Of a stretch of 64,000 nucleotides of DNA, positions 1 to 11,632 are shown one piece after another. Position numbers and translations under genes: made by a program. The stretch lies in NCBI GenBank assembly GCA_016748015.1, contig JAAOMT010000201.1, positions 446,336 to 510,335 of the forward strand, given 5' to 3'. Source of the stretch: Geosiphon pyriformis (taxonomy: Eukaryota; Glomeromycota; Glomeromycetes; Archaeosporales; Geosiphonaceae). The notes below the pieces were generated by a model. That model was given only the letters and a program-made list of their open reading frames with translations, did no database searches and was not told where the DNA came from. How positions within the stretch are numbered: the first letter of the stretch is position 1; every line of letters begins with the position of its first letter.

Positions 1-14
1 TGCTCTTTATCTAG

Positions 15-797
15 GGAAACAACTTTGCTCTAATAAATCAAGTCTTAGTTTTGTTTGATCTGGCCATGGATGTCACCTTTATTCTATATAATGGGAAAGA
101 TGTTAAAAGTTTATTTTTACCAAGGTACATAAAAATCTCATTTTGTGTCGCTCAAAATATTCTTATCTTAACTTTTCGAAAAACTTTCAGTATTATAATT
201 TTAGCTGTCGTGGTGACTTTCAATTCCGGTTTAGCAGTTTACATTTTAGTAAACGAAATCAAAAGAAACAAAAATTGTGTTGACTGGTTCCAAGAATATA
301 CTAAACCAGCCGCTATGATTACTTTAACTTCCGCTGCTAACATTGAATCTCTTAAACTGCTCTCCTCACGTTTTGCTGGCTTAAAAATTTTCAGTTTACC
401 TTTATCTCCTACGGCCATTCAATTGATTTTTTGGGGTGGATTCATAAATTTGTTCCTCGAAGATATTCCACAATTGATTATTCAGGTAGGAAAAATAATC
501 AGTCGGTAATTTACTATTAATTAATTCAATTACTAACTTCGACCCATTCATTTCAAGATTCTTTATTATAATTGGAGCATTTCTTATGATATAATTCCAT
601 TTCTCAGTCTTGTGACTGCCGTGCTCAGCGTCCTATGTAACATTATTGGACGCATTTATTACCTTATAATTGAACTTTATGTGAAACCAAACACATTTAG
701 TAGAAAGATTGCTAATTACAATGATACATTAACACTTGAGGAAGAGCAAAGATCACCCATTCTTTTAGATCCACAATATACTGAACCGATGGATTGA
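15..797 (+). CDS. Multi-pass membrane protein, C-terminal part (5' end outside window)
   Basis: The 3' end of a gene that starts before the window. I read exons 15-124, 191-485 and 558-797, giving 214 codons in one frame. A stop precedes position 15 and the sequence before it (CTTTATCTAG) is a good 3' splice site, so the first visible exon probably starts at 15. Intron 1 (125-190, GTACAT to TTTCAG) is 66 nt and in frame, so it is easily missed; removing it restores a clean hydrophobic helix. Intron 2 is 486-557. Hydrophobic segments: near FDLAMDVTFILY, SIIILAVVVTFNSGLAVYIL, IQLIFWGGFINLF with LEDIPQLIIQ, and IIPFLSLVTAVLSVLCNIIG, followed by a polar tail. This resembles a family of uncharacterised polytopic proteins I associate with glomeromycete fungi; function is unknown. 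Confidence 0.7.
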
Positions 798-1366
798 TGG
801 ATAAAAAATTATCAGAGAAAAACAGTATAATATATTTTAAAAGTCGCTCAGTTTTTAAACTTGAATAAGATTTTTTTGAGATTACCGTAAGTGTAAATAA
901 TAAATAAATTTCTTTTCAGTATCAAGGCAAGTTCAATTAAAAGTATTTAAATACCAGCTATCAAGTAAATTTATTTTGATTTAATAGTTTTAATTTCAAG
1001 TTAGAAAATATTAATTTGCTACTTTAGAATTAGTCATTAAGAATTAGTGAAAAATTAAAAAACATTTTAAATTTTAAATAACTCCCAGACCTTTGATCTG
1101 GGCTTTTTAAGAAATCTTAATCAAATTTACCAATAAATTATTGAATAAAATGTGGATTTGGTTTCCCGGCTATTACTATTAAGGAAATTCATCATGTGAA
1201 AACAAAGGGAAAGGGGATTGAGTTCGTAAACCAGCTTTTGTATTCATAATCATGATTCCGGTGAGGTTTAATGAACTATTTCGATTTTTTTAACAATCCC
1301 TTTTCCATGATTATTTTTGATTTCAAAAGGTATTAATCAATAAGCCAGTTTGAAAAAAAATGTACA
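798..1366. other. Intergenic spacer
   Basis: AT-rich 3' region shared by the membrane-protein gene on the left and the convergent LPMO-like gene on the right. AATAAATAAA at about 897-906 could serve polyadenylation of the left gene. Apart from a small 6-bp hairpin at 1084-1102 I see no gene. Confidence 0.5.
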
Positions 1367-1941
1367 TCAAGTGATCTTGATGTCAGCACAATTAATGTAG
1401 AGTTCTTCCGTGGTTTTGGCTAGCCATCGCCATCTTAAAGTACATTTATCACACGTTTTTCCAGCCGGTAATTCAACACGTCGACTAAAATTACCAGTTT
1501 CGTTTGCACAACTGGGTAATTTTTTTAGAATTTTGAAATCCCCGCTGTCTCCAGTAGTAGATAACTCGACAAAACATTTGCCTTGATGTGCTGCTGTAAT
1601 TTCGAATAAGATCTGAATACTACTACCCGATTTATATGTGTTATCGGCGGGAACTGACTTTGAAGGAAGATTGGCACAAGGGTAAGTTGTGGCTGGCCCT
1701 TTGCTGATTGTAAATCCATTATCTTCGTCACCAGAAGGAAGACGAGTTATTGGTATTTTCTATAAAATGAAATTTGTTTAAAATTTGATATTTTCGTAAG
1801 AAATTATTTGAGTTAAACTTTTTAATTATAATTTGACATGCTTACCATACGACCATGACTCATGACTTGTCCAGCAAGCACTAGCAAACTGTAGAAAACA
1901 AATAAGAAATAACTAGAGAAATTTTTGTTTGATAAATTCAT
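1367..1941 (-). CDS. Secreted LPMO-like (copper histidine-brace type) protein
   Basis: Two exons: 1846-1941 (32 codons) and 1367-1759, with an 86-nt intron (1760-1845; GTAAGC to TTATAG), phase 0, 162 aa. The start at 1941 gives a clear signal peptide of about 28 residues whose cleavage leaves His29 (HGRM) as residue 1. That is the hallmark of lytic polysaccharide monooxygenases and of the related copper-binding X325 family. A second conserved-looking histidine is His90 in ITAAHQGKC, and the C-terminus has LRWRW...ELYINCADIKI, a pattern seen in chitin-binding type-4/AA11-like folds. Six cysteines suggest three disulfides. There is no binding module or GPI tail. It probably acts outside the cell on chitin or another polysaccharide, or only binds copper. 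The family is inferred from motifs; the AA subclass is not determined. Confidence 0.72.
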
Positions 1942-4362
1942 CTTTTTAATGTGGGCTTTAAAACACAAAATGAGGGCGACTCGTATATCAAATACAAGTT
2001 TGTGATTTGAAAGAGAATTCGATATTATTTTACAAAGGACCAATTTTTATTGTACACAGTACAAAAAATTTTATGATTTAAAAATTTTTTATTTCGATCA
2101 TAAGATGGTGGTTTATATATTTTTATTTCGCAATGAAATTGATATTCTCTAATATTTTCAACTGATCTCTTGAAAAGGATAGATTAACGTATATTTTTGA
2201 AAAAAAATTCTTTATATTTGTTTGCCTCCCCACGTTTTGCAATCTATTCTTATTTGTGGATTATTACTACACATTTTTTTTCTTGATCAAATGCCTTCGC
2301 TGTTGGTTGGATATCTTATATGAGTGCCTTTATCTTTTCGACTCTTGTAGACGCAAAACAAGGGTTCGAGAATAACAATCGAAACGAATCAAATAGAAAT
2401 TTGAAATCCTTTTTCTGTTTTCGCACAAAAGGTATATTTTCTCATTTTAACGGTTTTTAATTCGATAAAGCTTTTTTTGTGTTTTAATGCCAGCCCATTT
2501 CTCTAATCAATGCCATCCTTTACAAAGAATGATCGTTAAATAAAAATATTTGTATGGTAAAAAGTAGATGTTGAGCTTGAATTTTTCGAAAGATTGGTTC
2601 AAAGTAATAAAGGATAATGAAATAGAATTTTCGAAATCATTCTGTCTGTTTATTTCCTTTCGGAAAAATGTAATCATTCATCTGTTTCGAATTCATCAAA
2701 ATCTTGAAAAAAACAAATATCCAATATTTTTTTTTGACTTTATCTGTTACAGATTTCACCATTAAACGTGGCTTGAATGCAATAATAAATTATAAATCCC
2801 TTTTTTAACTTCATGTTGATGTCTTTATAATAGATGCTGTTTTTCATTGATACGAGAAGGATTTTTCTCATTTGTAAATATCAATTCCATGAGGTAGTCA
2901 CCTGCTGAGATCCTTATCTATTTTTTAGTCGGTGGTTTTTATTTGTAGATACGAACACCAACGAATCTAATTTTCCAAAAAAAATTTATTTATATATTTG
3001 AATTCCTCATACATATACGTAATACTTTGAAAGTTAAAATATTAAATAACAAGTATTATTACTGTTTTTTTGTGATAAACACACCATAAGATTCCAAATT
3101 TGGTTAATTCCAATTTCAAAGATGATAAATTAGCACTTTACCAACTATTGTGACAAAGTACATATATTAAATATCTTCAATTGAAGGCTAAGAATACACG
3201 TATCATAATTAACCAAAAATAAATGTGTCTAAATTTTAAAGATTGATTTCTAAATAATTTAAACTTATGTAGATTGAATTTATATTCGATAAAATTTTTT
3301 TAAAATGGAATGAAACCATTTTTTCTTTTAAAAAAAATCATTATAAAAATTCAAAAGTACAAATTGATATATAAAAAACCTTTTGAAAATCTTCAAATCT
3401 TTTAAAGTAAAAATTTATAAATGTTAGAAAACCAACAATATCAAAAAAAGAATTTTCCTTTGTTTGAAAAAAAACTATATGCAGATGATTTAAAATAGCG
3501 GGATTGAAAATTTTTTCCAAAAAAAGTTAAACCGTTTTTTTTTAATGCTCGTCCAAACATTTATTCGTTTTTAAATATCAAAATTTCTCACAAAGAAAGA
3601 AAGAAAGAAAGAAAGTATAAAAATCGTAATATTATTATATAAGCAAATTTTCATTCGCTAAATTGATATTTTTTAATAAATGATAATTAGTAATATGTAA
3701 AGAAAACATTCTCTTAATGCTTATCTTATATTTCATTGCAATCTATCTTTAATTATATTTCGACTTTATCAATTTCTCAATAATTTTCCGGGTTTTTAGT
3801 AAATTTATATTTTTTTATATTTTTTTTTTTATTTGTGTTTCTTCTTAAAACACATTTTTGAATAAATATTTTAAATCAAATAAAATTTGTCATGTTTTAT
3901 CCAAATTACAAAATTTTCAACATTCAAATATTGGAGATGATATCCTTTAAAATAATTTATTATTCATAATTAATCTTCGGAAAAACAACTTATCAAAAGA
4001 ACTTTAAAGATACTTAAATTTAATTTTCAACTTTAATTTATGGATATATATAATGAAGTTTGCTTGAATGTAATTATTTAATGAAACGTGATTTTTGTTA
4101 GTTGAAAAAAACATTCCCGGAAATACTAATACATGTAGAATAAATGAGTTTACAGCTGGGAATTGTACTTAAAATTTTACTTCATATACTAAAAAATGAC
4201 TAATATTGTTTAGAATTAAAAATATAACTTTGGGCTTTAAAAAAAGTGTTCAAAATAATAATTCTAAAAGAAAGAAAAGCCTTTAATTATTTTTTTAAAA
4301 TTATTTTGATTTTGTTTGAATTATTCAAGTAGTACTGAGAGACCTTTGGTGAATAACACAGA
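1942..4362. other. Intergenic spacer with GAAA microsatellite
   Basis: Very AT-rich. Includes the putative promoter of the LPMO-like gene just above 1941 and a (GAAA)n tract at about 3592-3615. An open frame at 2568-2765 looks random in composition. No convincing gene on either strand. Confidence 0.5.
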
Positions 4363-4635
4363 ATGCAAGATTTTCAGAAAATCAAAAAATTCCTTAGTGA
4401 CCAATTAAAACATGCGTCTTATGATTCACAAAGAAAAAATGTGAGACAATGTTTAACATTTTTAATGTTTCATAGGCAAGATTTATATTGTTTGATAACA
4501 CAATGCATAAAACTTCAAAAACAGATCGAGACTAAGGAAGATGGTCAAATCGAGCGCCATCCAAATGCAAATCATCTTTTGCTTTACCAACCCACCAAAT
4601 TCCCGATACGATGCAACATCACTTTATACTACTAA
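4363..4635 (+). CDS. Doubtful small ORF, 90 codons
   Basis: An ATG-started frame that begins MQDFQKIKKFLSDQLKH and is somewhat less AT-rich than its surroundings (about 4330-4920). It is hydrophilic and basic, with no signal peptide, membrane segment or recognised motif. Codon choice is not distinctive. It could be an isolated exon, a remnant or chance. I do not recognise it and give low weight to it being a gene. Confidence 0.15.
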   Translation: MQDFQKIKKFLSDQLKHASYDSQRKNVRQCLTFLMFHRQDLYCLITQCIKLQKQIETKEDGQIERHPNANHLLLYQPTKFPIRCNITLYY

Positions 4636-6336
4636 AAAAGACTCTCAAACGTTCAAGACACTTTGATCTCCCTCGAAAATGTAACAAATAGCCCACTATG
4701 AAGTTGTTCTCAAATTGAACATTAACATCATTCTAACGTGAAAAAAAATATATCTATTTTCAAGCGGCAGAATATGTGATAGCTTAGATCTATGCAAGCA
4801 AAAGTAATGCGGTAGTCAGAAATATCGTGAAGATTTTTGTTTCTTTTTAGGACAAACCCGGTGTAGTCGCTTATAATATCAGTATTTGTAACAGTGGTAT
4901 GTGGTATTAACTTTTAATCTCAAACTTTTTTTGGCAATTATATTTGTATTTGATATTCATATTATTCGACTTCTTATAACAATTGGGAACGAAAATGAAT
5001 AAAAAAAGTTACAAAAGAAGATATAATTAATATTTATTAATAAATTGCTCAAAGAAAAATTTATTTTCACAAGCTAAGATTTCAAAAATTCTTAATCATT
5101 ATTAAGAATTAATATTTTCATATTTTATAAAAGGTCATTATTTTTATTGATATTTTTATTTTTTATTAAAATTATTTCTTATAAAAGCCAAGGAAAAATC
5201 CACTAATGATTTATTTATTTTTAGTCTTATTTCTATTTTTAAATAGTAATAATTGTTGATTTAATCTTTAATCTTATTTATTTATTTATTAAATTCAACA
5301 AAATACATTTATAAAAAAAAAATCAAAAATATTAAATATTAAATAACCAATTTTTATTATCATTGATTTTGTTCTTGAATTTTGTAAGTTTAATACTTTG
5401 ATTTTAGTTTAATTATTTCTTAAATTTATTTATTTATTTTACTATAAAACACAAAATAAATAAAAATTATTAAATGAAATATATTATGTGTATATAATTT
5501 CAAAAAATCATTTAAAAAAAAAAATTTATTTTTTAAAACATTCATAATAAATTAATTTTTCAAAATAAATCAAGTATTTCCAAAAAATTATTAAATTTTT
5601 TATAAAGAAAATTAATGTCAACAACAAAGGTTATTCTGTTTTAATATTTTTGTTATAAAAAATTATGATATTTTATGATTTGTGATAATTGAAAATAAAT
5701 TCCAATTTGTTAATATGGAATCTTGACTAAAGCAAGTCATAATAAATCTAGGTGATCTTGATTCATTATTTATTAATATTAGGACCGAGAGTTTCAAATG
5801 CAAAGTAAAATAGCGTTATAAGGAAGACGGCTTTCAAATAAATATAAGTTGACGCGCTTTCTAAAGTTCATAGAGATTTAAGGTGAGACCAATTATCCTA
5901 TGAAACAAATAATAAGCTTGGATTTTTCATTTCAAAGGTTTGCATACTAGTTCCTTTAACTGAGCTCCATTTGGTTAGATATTGAATTTGGATAGAGGGA
6001 TTGGCTCATTAAAATCCTTAGACCTCTACACATTATATTGAAATTAGCAAGCCTTCTGAGTAATAAATCCTTAATTCAAAAAATACAGCAATGGTTTATT
6101 TCAAATTACATCTAATTGAAGTTGTGAGTAAAAATCATTTTTTTTGGCAAGAACCAAATTTTGAACTTCAAAACGAAAATCAATTTTATTACGAGTTTCT
6201 CATATCTGAGTTATTGAAATATTTTGCTCATTGATTTATTACTAGCTACTTTTTCATTTTCTCCTTCACATCCAATATTTAATAGAACCTTACTTTTCAT
6301 CTTGATCCTTTATTCACTCCTCACTATCTTTTACCA
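4636..6336. other. Intergenic spacer
   Basis: AT-rich, with homopolymeric stretches between about 4980 and 5700 and a slightly less AT-rich stretch at 5760-6100 in which no open frame of note was seen. It is the 3' flank of the elongase gene. Nothing else supported. Confidence 0.45.
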
Positions 6337-7446
6337 CTATTCCCCTTTTTTAACCTTAACAGCACGCTCTCTTTGTCGATCTGCCCTGAAGAAATTAGCA
6401 AACAAACCTAACATAGTCCACATATACACCCAAAGTAACGCGGTCAAGAAAAAGGGATACTTCTCTTTGGCATCTGAGCGCCAGAATTTGAATAAAAGAA
6501 TATCATAAGTAGCTTGCACCATCATCATGGTGAATTGTGTCATTTGCATTAGGGTGATGTAACGTTTGATGAAACGAATTGGGAACGAAAGCGTAGTGCT
6601 TAGGTAATAACCGTACATTACAACATGGATTGCTAGTAAAAAGTGTGATATAAGAAATCGTGAAAATTTTCCCATGATTGTAATAAAAGTCAAATTACCA
6701 GAATTCAAGGCAGCACTAAAATACGCTTCACCATTGGGCGCGATACGCGTTACAAACCACCAGATTGCGAAAATCGAACAATGATGATAGACATGCAAGA
6801 AGGTGATTTGATGATTATTCTTTTTCAATACCATGATTAATGTATCGGTGAATTCGGCGATTTTCGATACATAAAATAACCAAACATATTTTGCCATCTA
6901 TTTCAAGAATCAATTAATTCAAAGAAATGATCAGCATGAGAACATGATATCTCCACTCCTTTAATCACAAATTTGGAATTGATCATGTATAATTCTCTTC
7001 CATCTTCATACCTTCCAGCCACTCTCATTATTATCAGCTGGATTTCCAAATAATCCATATCCCTGATTCCAAGCCTCATTCAAAATTGTATAGCACATAT
7101 ACGAACTCAAAGCCACCAAGAAGAAATTATGCAGCGTGCTCAGTCCTTTAACATTCATTTTACCCTTATTTTCCATTAACCGTTTTCCGCCAAACACCAT
7201 CACCAAATACCCAACCATAATAACAGTTACATGAAAAGGATTCATCAAAGGTAACCGTTTTGATAGCGGGGATTCATTCTCGAGAAGAAAGCTTGATATA
7301 CGTTGAGTTAAAGAGGGAAAGAGAAAGGTAAGGAGCTGGTGAAAATTATTTTCAATGGGTTTTAGGAGTGGATTTGTAAGCTGCCCTATATTTTCAGCTA
7401 TTGATATAAAATGGTCGACCAGGGGAGTAAAAAGAGTCGATGACAT
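6337..7446 (-). CDS. Fatty-acid elongase (ELO family 3-ketoacyl-CoA synthase)
   Basis: Three exons: 7012-7446, 6699-6897 and 6337-6632 (introns 6898-7011, 114 nt, and 6633-6698, 66 nt), giving 309 aa. The second intron is in frame (donor CTG|GTAATT, acceptor TACTAG|CA); removing it joins AALNS to AIHVVMYGYY, the usual ELO arrangement of the NxxxHxxMYxYY motif. Diagnostic motifs are KIAEFTDT (residues 157-164), the histidine box HVYHH (180-184), the HVVMYGYY block and the QMTQF segment. Several hydrophobic helices surround them. The C-terminus ends KKGE, a KKXX endoplasmic-reticulum retrieval signal. ELO proteins condense acyl-CoA with malonyl-CoA in the ER as the first step of chain elongation. 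Substrate length cannot be told from the sequence. Arbuscular-mycorrhizal fungi lack type I cytosolic FAS and keep elongases, so it would matter there if the organism guess is right. Confidence 0.93.
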
Positions 7447-10242
7447 GTTGAAAAGTTATCAAGAAAAGTTTCTTTGATATCGATTATAAAAAGAACAACG
7501 TTTTGTGAAAAACTACAAACAAAATTTGTTGAAACATCCTTTTTTAAAGAATCCAGGATGTTCTGGAAAATCCTTTTGTAAAAAAAAAGGATATCGACAC
7601 GCGGGAAAAGATTCCTTTTTTATCTGATATTAAATTAATACAATCGATCACGGAATGATGATCAGAGATGAAACCACGAGTTTCCGATCACGTGCGTTAA
7701 AAACGGGATTCTAAATTGAAACTATTACTTTTTATAGTTATTAAAGAATAAATTATAAATAATAATATTTTTTATTATAAGCACGTTTTAAGGTTACATT
7801 TAATTTTCCATTCAGTTATTTTATCTATCTCATCTTTCATATTTTAACCTATTTGTTATCTAGCTCAGTCTCTTATATTTAGATTTTAAACTTTTGTTTT
7901 GAATAAATAAATTGATATTGAACTCTAAGATTTGTTTGTTGAAGCATAGAGTTGTTTTAATTGTATTATTATTTATGAATTATTCCTTGAACTTTAAATT
8001 TTTCTATTTCTTTAAACTCTCATCCAGATTTCTTACTATTCATAAATTATTACTTTTCAAAATCTTATTAGATTTAAATGCTTTTTTTATCTTTCATTGG
8101 ATCAAAAATTCCAATTTGATAAGAAATTAAGAGCAATTTGTAATTTGTTTTGCATTTTATTCCTGAAGAATAATTTTTACTTTCTGATTAAGGAATTTGT
8201 AATCATTGTCTCTCTCATAAAATTCCAAGTGTGATAAGTTGATTTCGTATTCATTTTTCCTCAATCTCAAATCTTTTGGCACACCCAAAGATTCAAAACT
8301 TCAACTCTACAATTGGTTAATAATTCAGTGTCATATTACTACTTACGAAAACTTGATCGAAATTAGTTGTTTTTTACGAATTATTTTTTTTGAGAGAGAT
8401 AATTAGTTTTGCCTCATTTCGTTGCATGAAGTAAAATGTAAGACTGGTAGTGAATAGTAATTTTTATTTTGTTGATGAATAAAGTTTAAACAAATGGAGT
8501 CTATTACATATGACAATTATTTGACACCTGTCCAGTTAAGAGCAAAATCAAAAGCTGAAAGTTAATTTCAAAGGTTTATTGGCAAAATTTTTTTAGTAGC
8601 TATATTTTATTCTTATTTTCACAACCTGACCCAAGGAATTTTCTCGGCCATCAAAAGTATTCAAATTCCTATGTTTATCTATTTATTGAAAAATGAAAAG
8701 CACAAACTCAATTCAAACGGTTTCACGATTAACTCTTTTCAAAATTAGAATTTAAGCATTTAGTTTTGGCCCAATATTTAGTATCTTTGAAAATAATATT
8801 ATCAGACCCTGAAATGGTCTTATAATTTCCAATCAAGAACACTTTATTTTGCCTCCAAAACTTTGATGGTTATTAAAAACAAAAAACTCAAGGTTAAAGA
8901 AAAACGTTTAAACATTTTTCTTTTTAATTAAATCGACAACACACACCAAATTTTGGTCATCTACCTCGATAAAAATGGTTTGGTAATACATGTATAATTA
9001 AATTTCAAACAATCAGAATAATTCAAAAAATTAGTTCCATGATAATAATTCAACTGATGTGATTTATATACATGTACATATTTTGAGTATCAATGATCTA
9101 GGATTCCTCAGAACAGTTATTTTGGACCATTTTTGAATTGTAAAAAGAATTCTCCTAAAGATGTACAAATTTTCAAATATGAAGTTTGTGTCCTTAGATC
9201 ACAATTTAAAATTTAGACAGAAAACTATAAAAACGTCTCTTACGATTAAATTTAGAATTCAATTGTATCAAAACATTATTTCCCTTTGAATCAGATTTTT
9301 AACGTTCTCAATTTAAATTTCTTTCTGTTGAATGCAAATTAGTAGATTTGTTGATTTTCTACGCTTCGAACAAGCTTTCTAGAGATTTTTTTTTCGCATT
9401 TATCAATAACTTCATATAGTAAAGAAAATAATTTATATATCATCATTCTCTTAATTTTTAAGCATTTTAAAATTTAAAATTTAGTTTTCTCAAATCAAGC
9501 AGTATTTTATTTTTTCGAAAAAGTGTTCAAATTGTATCACTTAATTTGCGCTGCTATCAAAAAAACTAATTGTATAGTAAATTGCTTCGTAAACAAAAAT
9601 AATAATGTTTTATTGAATTTAATTGTATTTAGCAAAAAAAAGATAAAAAATGTATGATTATAAATTGTTTTAATAGATGTAAAAACAAATAAAAGTTTTT
9701 TTCAGAAATTAGGATTTTAACAATAATAAGATCCATTTGACAAAATAAATTATTAAATTTAACAAAATTTTTATGTATGTGCGTATTTTATCAAATTTTT
9801 TGAAACTAACTACTAACCAAAGCGATAACTAAATAAATACAAAATTTCCAACCAAATAGTAACTTAATTTGTTTTTATAAACATGAAATTTTGAAATTTT
9901 GAAATTAACCATTAAATCAAATTAATTTTATCGTTTAACTGAATAATATGGTTTAGTGGTTGATATAATCACTTAAATTTATTAATTTATTTATTTTATA
10001 TTCTTTAGGGGTTCTTTTTTTATATAGCTCTGTGACGTAAAATTCCAACGCCATAAGACATAAGAATGACGCTTAATCATAGTTCTGAAATCAAATTTAT
10101 GATATTGATGAATTGGAATCTTGTGTAACATGACAATTATAAACTCATATATATGAACTTTGGTTCCCAGTACTAGAGAAGGATTTAACCTTCAAAGCTA
10201 AAAAAAACCTTTTTTAACACTTTCAGAAACTTTAAATTTTGC
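7447..10242. other. Divergent intergenic region (ELO and PX genes)
   Basis: Shared 5' region of two divergently transcribed genes, 2.8 kb, AT-rich. The first 250 bases upstream of the elongase (7450-7700) are less AT-rich and are the likely promoter. An open frame at 7912-8130 is hydrophobic, T-rich and unsupported. No other gene seen. Confidence 0.5.
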
Positions 10243-11632
10243 ATGACTACGAGTGAAATGGGTATAACACATTTCAAAGAGATCCAACCTCACACTAGTT
10301 ATCCGAGGCTCCTTTCCATTTTGGAAGATTTTGGAACCCCAGATTGGGAAGCTCGCCAAATTGAAGAGGCTCAACGGAGGAAAGAGCTGCTTATTGAAAA
10401 TTTGAAGAATTGGGAGTTATGGAACGGAGTTGATTCAGGTAAGTTTAGGTTCATGGCAGTTTTTTTAGATGCTTTTCCTTATTATGATAAATTATTTTCA
10501 ATCAATCATACGCCGATTCTTTGGAATGTTTAGACACCTCGAAGACAGTTAAAGACGACCTTTTGAAGACCCGGTTGCCTTTTCGGCAATTTGGATTACA
10601 GATGAAAGATGAAATATGGGACCATGGCGAGCTGCGAAATGTAAGTGCTAAACTCTAATTTTTTTCTCAACTTTCATACTGGGTTTTAAAAACTTGTGAT
10701 AAAAATTTTAGATTTCTGTCGGACTTCCTGATGTTAAACCAGATTGTAAAATAAATAGTCATTATATTGAATACTGGATTGAAGCCGAAGTAATACAATT
10801 TTCAGAATATAAATTCTTCAAAGCGTAATTTTAATGAACCCTTGGCTCATATATCAAAACAGATCTCGTTCAAAAATGGTCGGTTCATTAATGTTTACGG
10901 TCGAGCCAGGTATAGTGAGTTTGCTGATTTCAACCGACAGTTAATTAAAAAATACGGCCAAAAAAAAATTCCGAATCTTCCGTCCAAGAAATTATGTGGT
11001 AAATTATGCGTTTTTTCTTATAATTCAATTTTATTAAGGTTTCAAAGAAATTCTGTTCACTACTTTGTGAATCATTAGGCCGTTTCAAAGAAAAATTCAT
11101 CGATAAACGTCGAATTGCTTTGGCAAAGTGGCTCATTGCGCTCATTGATGAAGCAGGTTTGATTGATGAAACTTTGGATTGGATTATACGTCGGATTCCG
11201 GTAAACTTGAGTTATTTCTTATTTTGTATTTATTTATACTTTCTGAAGTTTTTGATCACCAAATAGGGTGTTTGTGAATTGGATATATACCGACGTGTAC
11301 GGCCTGAATGGCCCAGACTTGAGCCGTAACAATCAAATTTCTCTTTACTCTTTGAATATGAAAAAATGGAACAATTTCTAAAACATTCTCTTTAATTTTT
11401 ATTTCCAGGATAAATTATACAATTGCTCGTATTTTAGACGAAAGAAAACATTTAATAGAAAATTGTGATGTAACGGGAAAAAGTTACCAAACTTTAGGGT
11501 TACGAGCTCACTAGATTGACACGAGAGCATAGAGGGAAATTAAACAGCAATGAGAAAGCCACCTCTCTTACTTCCGTTTTGGATTTGCCGAATATTAAAG
11601 AAAAAGTCATTGAGGATTGCAATTGTCTATAA
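10243..11632 (+). CDS. PX (phox-homology) domain protein, C-terminus frame-disrupted
   Basis: Exons 10243-10438, 10534-10640, 10712-10789, 10863-10998, 11079-11200, 11267-11325 and 11409 onward; every junction is GT-AG and phase-consistent. Residues about 103-190 form a PX domain: ISVGLPD, then YIEYWIEAE joined to ISFKNGRFINVYGRARYSEF, NRQLIKKYG, IPNLPSKK and FKEKFIDKRRIALAKWL. The RYSEF arginine and the FIDKRR block are the phosphoinositide-contacting and core elements of the fold. An N-terminal region rich in E, R and K and a C-terminal helix (IARILDERKHLIENC) flank it. PX proteins bind PI3P on endosomes or vacuoles. As read, exon 7 stops at TAG 11512-11514 (267 aa); one base less in GGG (11497-11499) continues the frame as YELTRLTREHRGKL to TAA at 11630-11632, so the true end is uncertain. 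Confidence 0.8.

Noticed and set aside
1084-1107. Hairpin CCCAGA / TCTGGG followed by CTTTTT, like a bacterial terminator
   Set aside because: The DNA is eukaryotic, the stem is only 6 bp and T-runs are everywhere, so it is likely chance.
3592-3615. GAAA repeats as a CRISPR-like or regulatory array
   Set aside because: A plain tetranucleotide microsatellite without spacers.
10790-10805. A 16-nt GT-AG micro-intron in the PX gene
   Set aside because: It would keep the frame, but using the later AG at 10861-10862 gives a normal 73-nt intron, keeps the frame and joins the two PX strands properly.
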